Shown in pieces: positions 37,744-46,245 of a stretch of DNA of 64,000 nucleotides (its first letter is position 1; each line of letters begins with the position of its first letter). A program made the translations under genes and the position numbers. The notes below the pieces were generated by a model. That model saw only the letters and a program-made list of their open reading frames with translations. It did no database searches and was not told where the DNA came from. Source of the DNA: Oharaeibacter diazotrophicus (GTDB lineage: Bacteria; Pseudomonadota; Alphaproteobacteria; Rhizobiales; Pleomorphomonadaceae); assembly GCF_004362745.1 (NCBI RefSeq), contig NZ_SNXY01000010.1, positions 188,501-252,500 on the forward strand, read 5' to 3'.

Positions 37744-39291
37744 ATGCTCGGCAGCCTGTTCGGTGCGAAGACCAAGCCCATCGACGACGACATCGGCGAA
37801 CTCTGGGCGGTGCTCAGCCGCTATTGCGGCGTCGGCCTGTGGGACGCGAAGATCCACGCCGGCGACCCGATGCACGCCGAGAGCCGGTGGCGCTGGTCGG
37901 GCGAGTTCCGCCGCCTCTGCGGCTTCGCGCCCGACGACGTCGCGGGCTTCCCCGACAAGGTCGGCTCGTGGGCCGACCGGCTCCACCCGGAGGACGCCCC
38001 GAAGACCTTCGAGGCCTTCGGCGCCTGCCTCGCCGACCGCACCGGCAAGGTCGGCTACGACGTCACCTATCGCCTGAAGACCAAGGACGGCAGCTGGCGC
38101 TGGTTCCGCGCCATCGGCGGCGTCAAGCGCGGCGCCGGCGGCGTCGCCGAACGGGCCTGCGGCGCGCTCGTCGACGTCCACGACCAGACGCTGGCGATGG
38201 AGCGCGCGCGCCTCCTCGACGAGAACGCCGGCGTCGGCCTGTGGGACGCCACCCCGGTCGCCGGCGACGCCACGCACGCCGACGCCGCCTGGCGCTGGTC
38301 GGGCGAGTTCCGCCGCCTCTGCGGCTTCGCGCCCGACGACGTCCGCGGCTTCCCCGACAAGGTCGGCTCGTGGGCCGACCGGCTCCACCCGGAGGACGCC
38401 GGCAAGACCTTCGAGGCCTTCGGCGCCTGCCTCGCCGACCGCTCGGGCCGTACCGGCTACGACGCGGTCTACCGCCTGAAGGTCAAGAGCGGCGCCTACC
38501 GCTGGTTCCGCGCCGTCGGCGGCGTCTCCCGCGACGCCTCGGGCGTGCCGCTGCGGGTCTGCGGCTCGCTGATCGACGTGCACGAGCAGAAGACCGCCGA
38601 GCTGCAGTTCCTGGCGCAGTCGCGCCTGCAGGACGAGGTCGCCTCGATGGCCGACCACCTCTCGACCAGCGTGTCGGGCTCGGCCTCGGACGCGGCGGCC
38701 GGCGTGCGCGCCATCGCCGACAGTACCGAGCGGCTCGCCGCCTCGATCAACGAGATCTCCGACCGGGTCAACAATTCGGCGGCGGCCTCGGCCTCGGCCT
38801 CCGAGCAGGCGACGGTGACCGCCGACATCGTGCAGTCGCTGGTCGGCGCGGTCGGCCGGATCAGCGAGGTGCTGCAGCTGATCGACAGCATCGCCCAGCA
38901 GACCAACCTGCTCGCCCTCAACGCCACCATCGAGGCGGCCCGGGCCGGCGAACTCGGCAAGGGATTCGCCGTGGTCGCCAACGAGGTCAAGATGCTGGCG
39001 ACCCAGTCGAGCCGGGCCACCAAGGAGATCGCCACCCAGATCCAGAACGTCGAGGCGGAGGCGACCAAGGCGGCCGAAGCGATCGGCAGCATCACCGGCG
39101 TGACGCGGCGCGCCCAGGACATCGCCGCCGAGATCGCCCGCGCCGTCGCCACCCAGGACGCCGCCACCCGCGAGATCGCCCATCGCACCACCGAGGTCGC
39201 CCGTCAGACCGGCGACGTCTCGCGCTCGATCCAGGCGATCACCGGCGAGATCCAGTCCAAGATCGCCGAGATCGACCGCAAGGTCGCCTGA
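37744..39291 (+). CDS. Soluble methyl-accepting chemotaxis protein with duplicated PAS domains
   Basis: A 515-residue cytoplasmic receptor; there is no membrane segment. Two tandem PAS units occupy about residues 20-150 and 155-285; each contains [35 protein letters not shown] and a C-terminal strand YRWFRA or WRWFRA. The signalling domain follows from about 300, with the CheA/CheW-binding hairpin [19 protein letters not shown] and [15 protein letters not shown]. It probably senses an internal redox or small-molecule cue; PAS units of this PAS_3 type sometimes bind haem or flavin but no ligand residue can be assigned. The two PAS units are nearly identical in DNA (offset 402 bases). No other che genes are near. 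Confidence 0.93.
   Translation: MLGSLFGAKTKPIDDDIGELWAVLSRYCGVGLWDAKIHAGDPMHAESRWRWSGEFRRLCGFAPDDVAGFPDKVGSWADRLHPEDAPKTFEAFGACLADRTGKVGYDVTYRLKTKDGSWRWFRAIGGVKRGAGGVAERACGALVDVHDQTLAMERARLLDENAGVGLWDATPVAGDATHADAAWRWSGEFRRLCGFAPDDVRGFPDKVGSWADRLHPEDAGKTFEAFGACLADRSGRTGYDAVYRLKVKSGAYRWFRAVGGVSRDASGVPLRVCGSLIDVHEQKTAELQFLAQSRLQDEVASMADHLSTSVSGSASDAAAGVRAIADSTERLAASINEISDRVNNSAAASASASEQATVTADIVQSLVGAVGRISEVLQLIDSIAQQTNLLALNATIEAARAGELGKGFAVVANEVKMLATQSSRATKEIATQIQNVEAEATKAAEAIGSITGVTRRAQDIAAEIARAVATQDAATREIAHRTTEVARQTGDVSRSIQAITGEIQSKIAEIDRKVA
37889..38440 (+). repeat. In-frame DNA duplication within the chemotaxis gene
   Basis: The segment 37889-38040 reappears at 38291-38442, offset 402 bases (134 codons), with only about 10 mismatches in 150 bases, several clustered in two codons. 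Flanking parts of the two PAS units are much less similar, so this core was copied or homogenised recently. Confidence 0.85.
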
Positions 39292-39351
39292 TCCCTGCCC
39301 GGTCCCGGCGTCGCGCTCGCGGGCGCGCGCCGGGGAGGGGATCTTCCCTCC

Positions 39352-39462
39352 TTCGCGAAGTCCCGACGAGTCGGGACTTCGCGAGGTTTCGGCCATTCGG
39401 CCGGCGCCCCGTCGGGCGCTTCTCGCGCGCAACGCTCCGACCACGGGTCGGAACTTTGCGCG
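39352..39462. repeat. Palindromic repeat family A, copy 3
   Basis: About 110 bases between the convergent chemotaxis and SDR genes. The first hairpin is a perfect 13-bp stem (39354-39366 with 39371-39383, 4-base loop); then GGCC-attc-GGCC, GCGCCCCGTCGGGCGC and a CTCCGACC/GGTCGGAA palindrome follow. It aligns with the inverted copy at 13344 and the shorter one at 12096. Confidence 0.8.
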
Positions 39463-39469
39463 CTCGGTG

Positions 39470-40237
39470 TCACTCCCCGACGCCGACCACGTCGGGGGTC
39501 TCCCAGGCGAGGTGCTGGCCGCCGTCGAGGGCGAGCATCTGGCCGGTGAAGCTCGGCGTCTCCAGCACGAAGCGGATCGCGGCGGTGACCTCGGCGAGGC
39601 CGGGCCCGCGGCGCAGCGGCACCGCCTCGGTCTGGCGGCGGAAGTCGGCCGGGCTCTGGCGGGTGTTGGCGAGGGTCGGCCCCGGACCGATGCCGGCGAC
39701 GCGCACCTTCGGCGCGAGCCCCTGGGCGAGCGTCTGCGTGGCCGTCCATAGCGCCGACTTCGCCAGCGTGTAGGAGAAGAACATCGGCGTCAGCCGCCAG
39801 ACCCGCTGGTCGATCATGTTGATCACCAAGCCCTCGCGGTCGGCCGGCAGGCGGCGTGCGAGGTCGCGGGCGAGGAACACCGGCGCGGTCAGGTTGACCG
39901 CCATGTGGCGGGCGTAGAGATCGGGGTCGAGGGTCAGCACCTCGTCGCGCTCGAACAGCGAGGCGTTGTTGACAAGCACGGTCGGCACGCCGAGGCCGGC
40001 CTCGACCTCGGCCATCACCCGCGCCACCGCGGCGGGATCGGCGAGATCGGCCGTGACCACCATCGCCCGGCCCTGGCCGTGGCGGATCTCCTCGGCCACC
40101 TCCTCGGCCTCCTCGCGCGAGGCGTTGCAGTGCACCGCCACGGCGTGGCCGTGGGCAGCGAGGTCGAGCGCGATCGCCCGGCCGATCCGCCGCGCTGCGC
40201 CCGTGACGACGGCGACGCCTCTCTCGTGAACGTACAT
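39470..40237 (-). CDS. SDR-family oxidoreductase (pteridine reductase-like)
   Basis: A 255-residue short-chain dehydrogenase. The NADPH site is VVTGAARRIGRAIA, followed by LVNNASLFERDE, a catalytic-region INMIDQ in place of the usual Ser triplet, YTLAKSALW (Tyr and Lys of YxxxK) and the PGP turn GIGPGPTLAN. TGAARRIG and NMID-Q are typical of the FolM/pteridine-reductase branch, so dihydromonapterin or dihydropteridine reduction is plausible. The ATG at 40237 has a GGGAGA site; an ATG 12 codons upstream has none. In related genomes this gene commonly sits next to uvrC; here the chemotaxis gene separates them. Confidence 0.88.
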   Translation of the reverse strand: MYVHERGVAVVTGAARRIGRAIALDLAAHGHAVAVHCNASREEAEEVAEEIRHGQGRAMVVTADLADPAAVARVMAEVEAGLGVPTVLVNNASLFERDEVLTLDPDLYARHMAVNLTAPVFLARDLARRLPADREGLVINMIDQRVWRLTPMFFSYTLAKSALWTATQTLAQGLAPKVRVAGIGPGPTLANTRQSPADFRRQTEAVPLRRGPGLAEVTAAIRFVLETPSFTGQMLALDGGQHLAWETPDVVGVGE

Positions 40238-40540
40238 GGCGGGATCTCCCGTGGTCGGCGGCAGCGCCGACATCCGATCCTCCTACGCCGCAGGCCCCGC
40301 TCCGGTTCAGCGCCGCGGGGACGGTGCGCGCGGGAACGGGGCGGGGGCCGATCTACGTCCGCCGCGGGTGGCGGGTTTCGGCGCCGGCGGTGAATTCAAA
40401 GTGACCGGTCCGCGATCGCTTTCCGGCAAACCGGCCGGGCGTCCGGCGACGTATCGGGGAGCATCGGAAGCAGCACGACAGGCTTCCGGTCCGTCGATCC
40501 CCGCTCGGCACAGGGTGCCGACGTCAACTGGAGAGTGGAC
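40238..40540. other. Divergent intergenic region
   Basis: About 303 bases between the SDR and fasciclin genes with no gene. A GGAAC at 40333 followed 18 bases later by CGTC only partly fits an EcfG-type stress promoter and is not called. Confidence 0.4.
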
Positions 40541-41110
40541 ATGACCTCGTTCCGCAGTGTTTCCGCCGCCGTCTTCATCGCGCTCGCCTCGATCGGCGCC
40601 ACGACGACGCTGCCGGCCCTCGCGACGGGCACGGTGACCGTGGGCGGTGCGCCGATGTATCCGGACAAGACCATCGTCGAGAACGCGGTGAACTCGAAGG
40701 ACCACACCACGCTGGTCGCGGCCGTGAAGGCGGCCGGTCTGGTCGACACGCTGTCCGGCGCCGGCCCGTTCACGGTGTTCGCGCCGGTGAACGAGGCCTT
40801 CGCCGCGCTGCCGGCCGGCACCGTCGACGGCCTCCTGAAGCCCGAGAACAAGGCGGCGCTGACCAAGGTGCTGACCTACCACGTCGTGCCCGGCGCCTAC
40901 ACCGCCGCCGACCTGATGGCCAAGATCGAGGCCGGCGGCGGCAAGGCGATGCTGAAGACCGTCGAAGGCGCCGAACTCACCCTGACCCGCGGCGACGGCA
41001 CCATCGACGTCACCGACGCCAAGGGCGACGTCGCCAAGGTCACGATCGCCGACGTCCGGCAGTCCAACGGCGTGATCCACGTGGTCGACGGCGTGCTGCT
41101 GCCGGGCTGA
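40541..41110 (+). CDS. Fasciclin-domain exported protein
   Basis: A 189-residue protein with a Sec signal peptide (ending PALA near residue 28) and one FAS1 domain. Family blocks H1 and H2 are GPFTVFAPVNEAFAALPAG and SNGVIHVVDGVLLP; LTKVLTYHVVPGAYTAADL lies between. FAS1 domains act in adhesion and surface contacts. GGAGAG lies 5 bases before the ATG at 40541, so this start is preferred over a GTG six bases upstream. A strong terminator follows. Confidence 0.92.
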   Translation: MTSFRSVSAAVFIALASIGATTTLPALATGTVTVGGAPMYPDKTIVENAVNSKDHTTLVAAVKAAGLVDTLSGAGPFTVFAPVNEAFAALPAGTVDGLLKPENKAALTKVLTYHVVPGAYTAADLMAKIEAGGGKAMLKTVEGAELTLTRGDGTIDVTDAKGDVAKVTIADVRQSNGVIHVVDGVLLPG

Positions 41111-41140
41111 CGGCGGCCTCGCAGATCGCGACGACGTGGG

Positions 41141-41167
41141 AACCGGGGGCGCTCGCGCCCCCGGTTT
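41141..41167 (+). terminator. Terminator after the fasciclin gene
   Basis: ACCGGGGGCG (41141-41150) and CGCCCCCGGT (41155-41164) form a perfect 10-bp stem with a CTCG loop, followed by TTTC. It lies 30 bases after the stop codon. Confidence 0.8.
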
Positions 41168-41241
41168 CGCATGACGCAGAGCCGCCGTTCACGCGTCCGT
41201 GAGCATCGTTCGCGCGGGCGTGAAGCAAGGGAGCGTCAACG

Positions 41242-41270
41242 TTGACGGAGCGTTAAAAGTTCCGATCGAT
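41242..41270 (+). promoter_or_regulatory. Possible promoter of the outer-membrane barrel gene
   Basis: TTGACG (41242-41247) is followed after 17 bases by ATCGAT (41265-41270). The -35 match is good, the -10 match weak. Position in the AT-rich part of the gap supports it. Confidence 0.35.
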
Positions 41271-41522
41271 TTCGTCATGGTTACTTGAATCTTGCCGGCT
41301 TCGTTCAAGTCGATGCAGCCCCATGTGGCAGTTTTGCAACCCTCGGAACTTTCGGTTCCGTGCCGCATTTGAGCCATGGTGTCGCGAAGGGGAGGCCACA
41401 TTCGGATCCCAACTTCCGCTCATCCACACGGCGACGGTCTCCTCCCTGGACCGAGCCGCCTGGTCCGGAATCGTCCCGCCTCGGCCGAGGCCCTGGCGGG
41501 AGTGGTAGAATGGAGTACTAGA

Positions 41523-42188
41523 ATGACCCGTGTGATCGCCGCCCTCCTGGCCGGATCCACCCTCGCCCTCGCCGCTCCGGCCTACGCCGCCGACCTCAAC
41601 GAGCCGATCCCCGCCGCGCCGGTCGCCGAAGCCGAGCCGGTCGCGACCGCCTTCGACTGGACCGGCGCCTACGTCGGCGCCAACGTCGGCTACGGCTGGG
41701 GCGAGTACGACGTGCGCACCGCCGGCGGCAAGTCCTCCAAGGACGCCAGCGGCTTCACCGGCGGCCTCTACGCCGGCTACAACTACACCGTCGCCCCGAA
41801 CGTGGTGGTCGGCGCCGAGATCGACGCCCAGCTCGGCCCGAGCGAGAGCTTCAACGTCAACGGCACCGGCGTGAAGACCAGCACGCTCTACTACGGCACC
41901 GCCCGCGGCCGCGTCGGCTACGCCTTCGACAGCTTCCTCGTCTACGGCACGGCGGGTCTCGCCTACGGCGCCGGCGAGGCGAAGTTCAACGGCGGCAGCG
42001 ACGACAACCTGCACGTCGGCTGGACGGCCGGTGCCGGTATCGAGGCGGCCCTGACGCAGAACATCACGGCCCGCGCCGAGTATCTCTACGTCGACACCTC
42101 GGAAGAGACCTACCACGTCAACGGTCAGTCCGCGAAGGCCGACCTCGACGGCAGCCTCGTCCGCTTCGGCCTCGGCTACAAGTTCTGA
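41523..42188 (+). CDS. Outer-membrane beta-barrel protein, Omp25/RopB-like
   Basis: A 221-residue protein. A signal peptide ends APAYA|ADL near residue 22. The mature part begins with a Pro/Ala-rich linker then FDWTGAYVGANVGYGWGEY, the typical opening strand of the Omp25/RopB family of Hyphomicrobiales, with alternating aromatic strands (YAGYNYTV, ARGRVGYAFDSFLVYG, AEYLYVDTSEE) and the C-terminal LVRFGLGYKF ending in phenylalanine, the signal for outer-membrane insertion. Eight strands are expected. These proteins are abundant surface components. A strong terminator follows. Confidence 0.92.
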   Translation: MTRVIAALLAGSTLALAAPAYAADLNEPIPAAPVAEAEPVATAFDWTGAYVGANVGYGWGEYDVRTAGGKSSKDASGFTGGLYAGYNYTVAPNVVVGAEIDAQLGPSESFNVNGTGVKTSTLYYGTARGRVGYAFDSFLVYGTAGLAYGAGEAKFNGGSDDNLHVGWTAGAGIEAALTQNITARAEYLYVDTSEETYHVNGQSAKADLDGSLVRFGLGYKF

Positions 42189-42217
42189 TCCACGACCCCG
42201 CAAGGGATCGGACACGA

Positions 42218-42248
42218 GGGCCCGGAGCGATCCGGGCCCTTTTCTTTT
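42218..42248 (+). terminator. Strong terminator after the barrel gene
   Basis: GGGCCCGGA and TCCGGGCCC form a 9-bp stem with a GCGA loop (42218-42239), followed by TTTTCTTTT. It ends just before the stop of the convergent ureohydrolase gene. Confidence 0.9.
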
Positions 42249-42254
42249 GCGACG

Positions 42255-43148
42255 TCAGCGGCTGCCGAGCAGGGCGAGGTACTCCCAGACCACGGTGGCG
42301 GCCGACAGCGCGGTGATCTCGGCGACGTCGTAGGCCGGCGCCACCTCGACCACGTCCATGCCGACGAAGTCGAGGCCGCCGAGGCGGCGGATGATCGCCT
42401 GGACCTGCCAGGGCAGCAGGCCGGCGAATTCCGGCGTGCCGGTGCCCGGCGCGAAGGCGGGATCGAGACAGTCGACGTCGTAGGTGAAATAGGCCGGCGC
42501 GGTGCCGACCACGGCGCGGACGCGCTCGGCCACCGCGGCCGGGCCGATCTCGTGGACGTCCTGGGCGGAGAGGATGGTGACGCCCTTGCCGACCGTCCAG
42601 TCCCACACCTCGCGCTGCACCGGCGAGCGGATGCCGATCTGGATGGTGCGGGCCGGGTCGATCAGGCCCTCCTCGATGGCGTGGAAGAACGGCGAACCGT
42701 GGCCGTAGACCTGCCCGAAGTTGTCGGGCCAGGTGTCGACGTGGGCGTCGAAATGGACCATGGCGAGCGGCGCGCCGACCCGCTTGCGAAGCGCCCGGAG
42801 CAGCGCCAGCGACACGCCGTGCTCGCCGCCGATGGCGAGCAGGTGCTTCAGCCCCTCCGCCTGCGCCTCGATCAGGGCGAGGCTCTTCGCGATGTCGCCG
42901 AGGGCGATCGCGAAGTCGCCGACGTCGGCCACCGGCATCGCCGCCGGCTCGACCCAGAAATGCGGATGCGCCCCGTCGGTCAGCATCCGGCTCGCCGCCC
43001 GCACCGCCGCCGGCCCCGACCGCGCCCCGGTCCGGTTGGTGACGCCGACGTCGAGCGGAATGCCGGCGACGACGTAGTCGGCGTCACGGGACGTGTTCGT
43101 CACGCCGAGGAAGGTCGGCGGAACGGCGAAAGTGGGAATGCCCGACAT
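42255..43148 (-). CDS. Agmatinase/ureohydrolase family protein
   Basis: A 297-residue binuclear manganese enzyme of the arginase family. Ligands are visible in GGEHGVS (His110), FDAHVDTW (Asp134, His136, Asp138) and YDVDCLDPAFAPGTGTPE (two aspartates near 220). Agmatinase gives putrescine and urea; guanidinobutyrase or other guanidino acid hydrolases have the same motifs. The His-Val-Asp-Thr-Trp in the second motif is usual for agmatinase-type members. The polyamine-type ABC importer a few kilobases on may be related but is not in the same operon. Confidence 0.9.
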   Translation of the reverse strand: MSGIPTFAVPPTFLGVTNTSRDADYVVAGIPLDVGVTNRTGARSGPAAVRAASRMLTDGAHPHFWVEPAAMPVADVGDFAIALGDIAKSLALIEAQAEGLKHLLAIGGEHGVSLALLRALRKRVGAPLAMVHFDAHVDTWPDNFGQVYGHGSPFFHAIEEGLIDPARTIQIGIRSPVQREVWDWTVGKGVTILSAQDVHEIGPAAVAERVRAVVGTAPAYFTYDVDCLDPAFAPGTGTPEFAGLLPWQVQAIIRRLGGLDFVGMDVVEVAPAYDVAEITALSAATVVWEYLALLGSR

Positions 43149-43284
43149 GCGTGTCTCCTCCGGGGGCTAGGCGGGAGGAGGGATAGCGCGGGGGGAGGGG
43201 TGGGGGAAGGGGGGGCGCGATGAGGCTCGTCCGGCCCCCGGCCACCTTGCCCTATGGCGGAAGGCGTTCGTCGAGGGGGAGGGT

Positions 43285-43717
43285 GGTGCGCAGCGATGGT
43301 GCGTCCGTACCCCGAGCCGAGCCGCTCCTGGGCTCGGCTCTTCGCACGGAAGCCCGCCGTGCCCTCTCCCCCTTTGAGGGGGAGAGTTGGAGAGAGGGGG
43401 GCGACGCGTCCGGCGGCGCGGCGTCGGAAGCCGCGCGAACCCCTCTCCCTAACCCTCCCCCACAAGGGGGGAGGGGACATGTGGCGGGGGTGGAAAGATT
43501 GGTGCGCAGCGATGGTGCGTCCGTACCCCGAGCCGAGCCGCCCCCTGGCCTGGCTTTTCGCACGGAAGCCCGACGTGCCCTCTCCCCCCCTCGTGGGTGA
43601 GAGTTGGAGAGAGGGGGGCGACGCGTCCGGCGGCGCGGCGTCGGAAGCCGCGCGAACCCCTCTCCCTAACCCTCCCCCTCAAGGGGGGAGGGGACATGTG
43701 GCGGGGGTGGAAAGGGT
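43285..43717. repeat. Tandem 216-bp duplication carrying family B palindromes
   Basis: Copy 1 (43285-43500) and copy 2 (43501-43717) are direct, adjacent and nearly identical, each starting GGTGCGCAGCGATGGTGCGT. A third copy begins at 43718 but breaks off after about six bases. Each unit holds two palindromes, CCCTCTCCCC...GGGGAGAG and CCCTCCCCC...GGGGGGAGGGG. Differences cluster in the centre. Confidence 0.88.
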
Positions 43718-43740
43718 GGTGCGCTCCGGGGGATGCCTTC

Positions 43741-43803
43741 ACTGCCGACTGCCGACTGCCGACTGCCGACTGCCGACTGCCGACTGCCGACTGCCGACTG
43801 CCG
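43741..43803. repeat. Heptanucleotide microsatellite, nine copies
   Basis: ACTGCCG repeated nine times without error over 63 bases, ending 20 bases beyond the histidine kinase stop codon at 43823. A unit of seven would shift the frame if it were inside a gene; it lies outside any gene here. Confidence 0.95.
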
Positions 43804-43822
43804 AAGCCCTACTGCCCCCATC

Positions 43823-45262
43823 TCACACCGGCAACCGCACCGTCGCCGTCAGCCCGCCCCCCTCGCGGTTGGTCAGCGTGATCTCGCCGCCGTGGGCGCG
43901 GACGATGGAGCGGGCGGTGGAGAGGCCGAGGCCGACGCCGCCGGTTTCGGCGTTGCGGGAGGTCTCGAGGCGGGTGAAGGGTTCGAACACCTCGTCGATG
44001 CGGTCGGCGGCGATGCCGGGGCCGTCGTCGTCGACGGTGATCACGGTCTCGCGGGTCTCGCGCGCCAGCGTCACCCGGGCGCGGACGCCGTAGCGCAGCG
44101 CGTTCTCGACGAGGTTGCGCAGCGCCCGGCGCAGCGCCGACGGCCGCACGGTCATGTCGAGCCGGTCCGGGCCTTCGGCGACCACGTCGGCGCCCATGTC
44201 GGCGAAGTCGTCGACGATGGCGCGCACGAGGGCGGCGACGTCGGTGCGGCGGGCGGCCTCGTCCTTGGCGTCGTCGCGGGCGAAGGCGAGGGTCGCCTCG
44301 GTCATCCGGCTCATCTCGTCGATGGTGGCGATCATCTTCTCGCGCGTCTCGTCGTCGTCGACGAACTCGGCGCGCAGGCGCAGCGACGTCAGCGGCGTGC
44401 GCAGGTCGTGGCTCATCGCCGCGATCATCCGGGTGCGGTCGGCGACGAAGCGGCGGACCCGCGCCTGCATGGCGTTGAAGGCGTGGGTGGTGCGGCGCGC
44501 CTCCTCCGGCCCCTCCTCGGGCAGCGGCGGCACGTCCTCGCCGCGGCCGAGCCGGTCGGCGGCGTCGGCGAGCCGGCGCAGCGGCCGGGTGATCCGGCGC
44601 ACCGCGAAGCCGGCGGCGATCAGCACGGCGACGGCGGTGATGGCGGTCGAGACCGTCGACGGCCACGCCCAGAAGATCGGGCTCGGCAGCTGGCCCTCGA
44701 CGTTCAGCCAGCGCGCCGGCCCGAGCGCGACCGACAGCGAGGCGGTGGCGACCCGGAGCGGCGGGGGCGGCGGAGGGGCCGGCCGGTCGTCGCCGTCCGC
44801 GCCGGTGCGGGCCCCGGCGTGCTCGCCGGCGTGGTCGCCGGCGTGCTCGCCGGCGCGATCGTGGTCGCGGAAGCGGCGCGGGCGCCAGTCGCGCTCGCCG
44901 ACGGCGACGCGGACCTCGCGGCCGCCGAAGGCGTCGGCGAGCAGGGCGGCGAGTTCGGGCTCGTCCTCGGGCGGCGCGGAGGTCGTCACCGCCGGCGCGG
45001 CGGCGATGGCGTAGGCGAGCCGCGGCGAGCCGGCGGTCTCGAGGATGCGCTCGTGCAGGGAGGGCGGGGTGTCCTCGAGCAGACGCACCAGCGCGGCGGT
45101 GCGGCCGAGGATCTGCTCGCGCACGGCGACCTCGATCGCCGAGCGCCGGTTCTGCAGGAACACCACCGTCGACACCGCCTGCGCCCCGACGAGGGCGGCG
45201 AGCAGCAGCAGCGTCAGCTGGGCGGCGAGGCTGCGCGGCCTCAGGCGAGCGAGGAGGCTCAC
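43823..45262 (-). CDS. Sensor histidine kinase with His-rich periplasmic loop
   Basis: A 479-residue inner-membrane sensor. A membrane segment at about 13-33 and another at about 202-222 enclose a periplasmic domain of some 165 residues, whose distal part carries repeated AGEHAGDHAGEHAGA (His 134, 140, 144, 148) and a run of prolines. A HAMP region follows, then the phospho-acceptor box AAMSHDLRTPL (His285), NLVENALRYG, DDGPGI and GGVGLGLS for ATP binding. The GTG at 45262 overlaps the regulator's stop (GTGA). The His/Asp/Glu-rich loop suggests sensing of a metal ion or charge, an inference only. Confidence 0.93.
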   Translation of the reverse strand: MSLLARLRPRSLAAQLTLLLLAALVGAQAVSTVVFLQNRRSAIEVAVREQILGRTAALVRLLEDTPPSLHERILETAGSPRLAYAIAAAPAVTTSAPPEDEPELAALLADAFGGREVRVAVGERDWRPRRFRDHDRAGEHAGDHAGEHAGARTGADGDDRPAPPPPPPLRVATASLSVALGPARWLNVEGQLPSPIFWAWPSTVSTAITAVAVLIAAGFAVRRITRPLRRLADAADRLGRGEDVPPLPEEGPEEARRTTHAFNAMQARVRRFVADRTRMIAAMSHDLRTPLTSLRLRAEFVDDDETREKMIATIDEMSRMTEATLAFARDDAKDEAARRTDVAALVRAIVDDFADMGADVVAEGPDRLDMTVRPSALRRALRNLVENALRYGVRARVTLARETRETVITVDDDGPGIAADRIDEVFEPFTRLETSRNAETGGVGLGLSTARSIVRAHGGEITLTNREGGGLTATVRLPV

Positions 45263-45987
45263 GGGGCGTCCTCGACGACGTCGGCGGTGAAGACGTAGCC
45301 GCCGCCCCAGACGGTCTTGATCAGGGTCGGGTTCTTCGGATCGGCCTCGATTTTCTTGCGCAGACGGCTCACCTGGTTGTCGATCGAGCGGTCGAACACC
45401 TGCGGACTGCGGCCGGAGGTGAGGTCCATCAGCTGGTCGCGGGTCAGCACGAGGTGCGGCCGCTTCAGGAAGGCCTGGAGCAACTGGTACTCGGCCGTCG
45501 ACAGCGGGATCGAGACGCCGTCCTCGCCGGTGAGTTCGCGGCGGCCGACGTCGAGCGCGAAGCGGTCGAAGACGAGCCGGCGCGCCTCGATCGGATCGCG
45601 CTGCTTCGGCACGGCCTGGGTGCGGCGGAGCACGGCGCGGATGCGCGCCAGCAGTTCGCGCGGGTTGAACGGCTTGGTGACGTAGTCGTCCGCGCCGACC
45701 TCGAGGCCGACGATGCGGTCGGTGTCCTCGGCCATGGCGGTCAGGAGGATCACCGGGATCTCGGAGGATTCGCGCAGGTGTCGGCAGAAGGACAGGCCGT
45801 CCTCGCCGGGCATCATGACGTCGAGCACCACGAGGTCGATCGCGGCGGCCTTCAGCGCCTTGCGCGCGGCGGCCGCGCTCTCGGCCGGGGTGACGCGCAG
45901 GCCGTTCTTGACGAGGTAGCGGCCGATCAGGTCGCGGATGTCGCGGTGGTCGTCGACGACGAGGATGTGGGGGGCGGGTTCGGTCAT
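45259..45987 (-). CDS. OmpR-family response regulator
   Basis: A 242-residue two-domain regulator. The receiver has ILVVDDHRDIRD, the phospho-accepting Asp56 in VVLDVMMPGEDG, LLTAMAE and DYVTKPFN; the winged-helix DNA-binding domain ends with DNQVSRLRKKIE and TVWGGGYVF. It is encoded directly upstream of its kinase with a 4-base overlap. The EF-hand gene diverges from it across 258 bases and is the best candidate target. Confidence 0.95.
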   Translation of the reverse strand: MTEPAPHILVVDDHRDIRDLIGRYLVKNGLRVTPAESAAAARKALKAAAIDLVVLDVMMPGEDGLSFCRHLRESSEIPVILLTAMAEDTDRIVGLEVGADDYVTKPFNPRELLARIRAVLRRTQAVPKQRDPIEARRLVFDRFALDVGRRELTGEDGVSIPLSTAEYQLLQAFLKRPHLVLTRDQLMDLTSGRSPQVFDRSIDNQVSRLRKKIEADPKNPTLIKTVWGGGYVFTADVVEDAP

Positions 45988-46245
45988 GACGGGTGAGATC
46001 GTGTCCTCGGGGAACCCAGCATAGACGCCGCCGCGGCGCACGGCGGCCGACTTGGTATCGAGATGTAACCGGCCCGCCGATCCGCGGCCAGCGGCTACAA
46101 ATCGGCCCTCCGGCGGAGATAGTCCTGCGACAACCACCCCCCATGTTGGGTGCGTCCGCGGCGGATCCCCCCGACCGCCGCCCGGTGACCGCGCCGCGTC
46201 CGACGCTCGCGGGAGCCGCAGAGACATCCCTAGGAGAGAGACACC

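Larger units (their letters stand above)
41111..41522. other. Intergenic region ahead of the outer-membrane protein gene
   Basis: About 410 bases. After the fasciclin terminator, 41225-41345 is relatively AT-rich and holds a possible promoter (TTGACG at 41242). The message would carry a leader of roughly 250 bases, which is long for a porin-like gene and could hold regulatory structure; I could not assign one. Confidence 0.45.
43149..43822. other. Gene-free repeat-rich gap
   Basis: About 670 bases between the ureohydrolase and histidine kinase genes with no gene. It consists of a tandem 216-base duplication made of family B palindromes and a heptamer microsatellite, both listed separately. 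Confidence 0.7.

Noticed and set aside
40333-40360. GGAAC followed by CGTC, an EcfG-like stress promoter before the fasciclin gene
   Set aside because: Spacing is 18 and the -10 is CGTC, not CGTT, and it is about 180 bases from the start; fit too weak.
43285-43803. CRISPR array
   Set aside because: Repeat units are directly adjacent without unique spacers, and no cas genes are near.
46052-46110. Direct TGTAA/CTACA-type repeats as binding sites of the response regulator
   Set aside because: Matches are short and irregular; could not be told from background.
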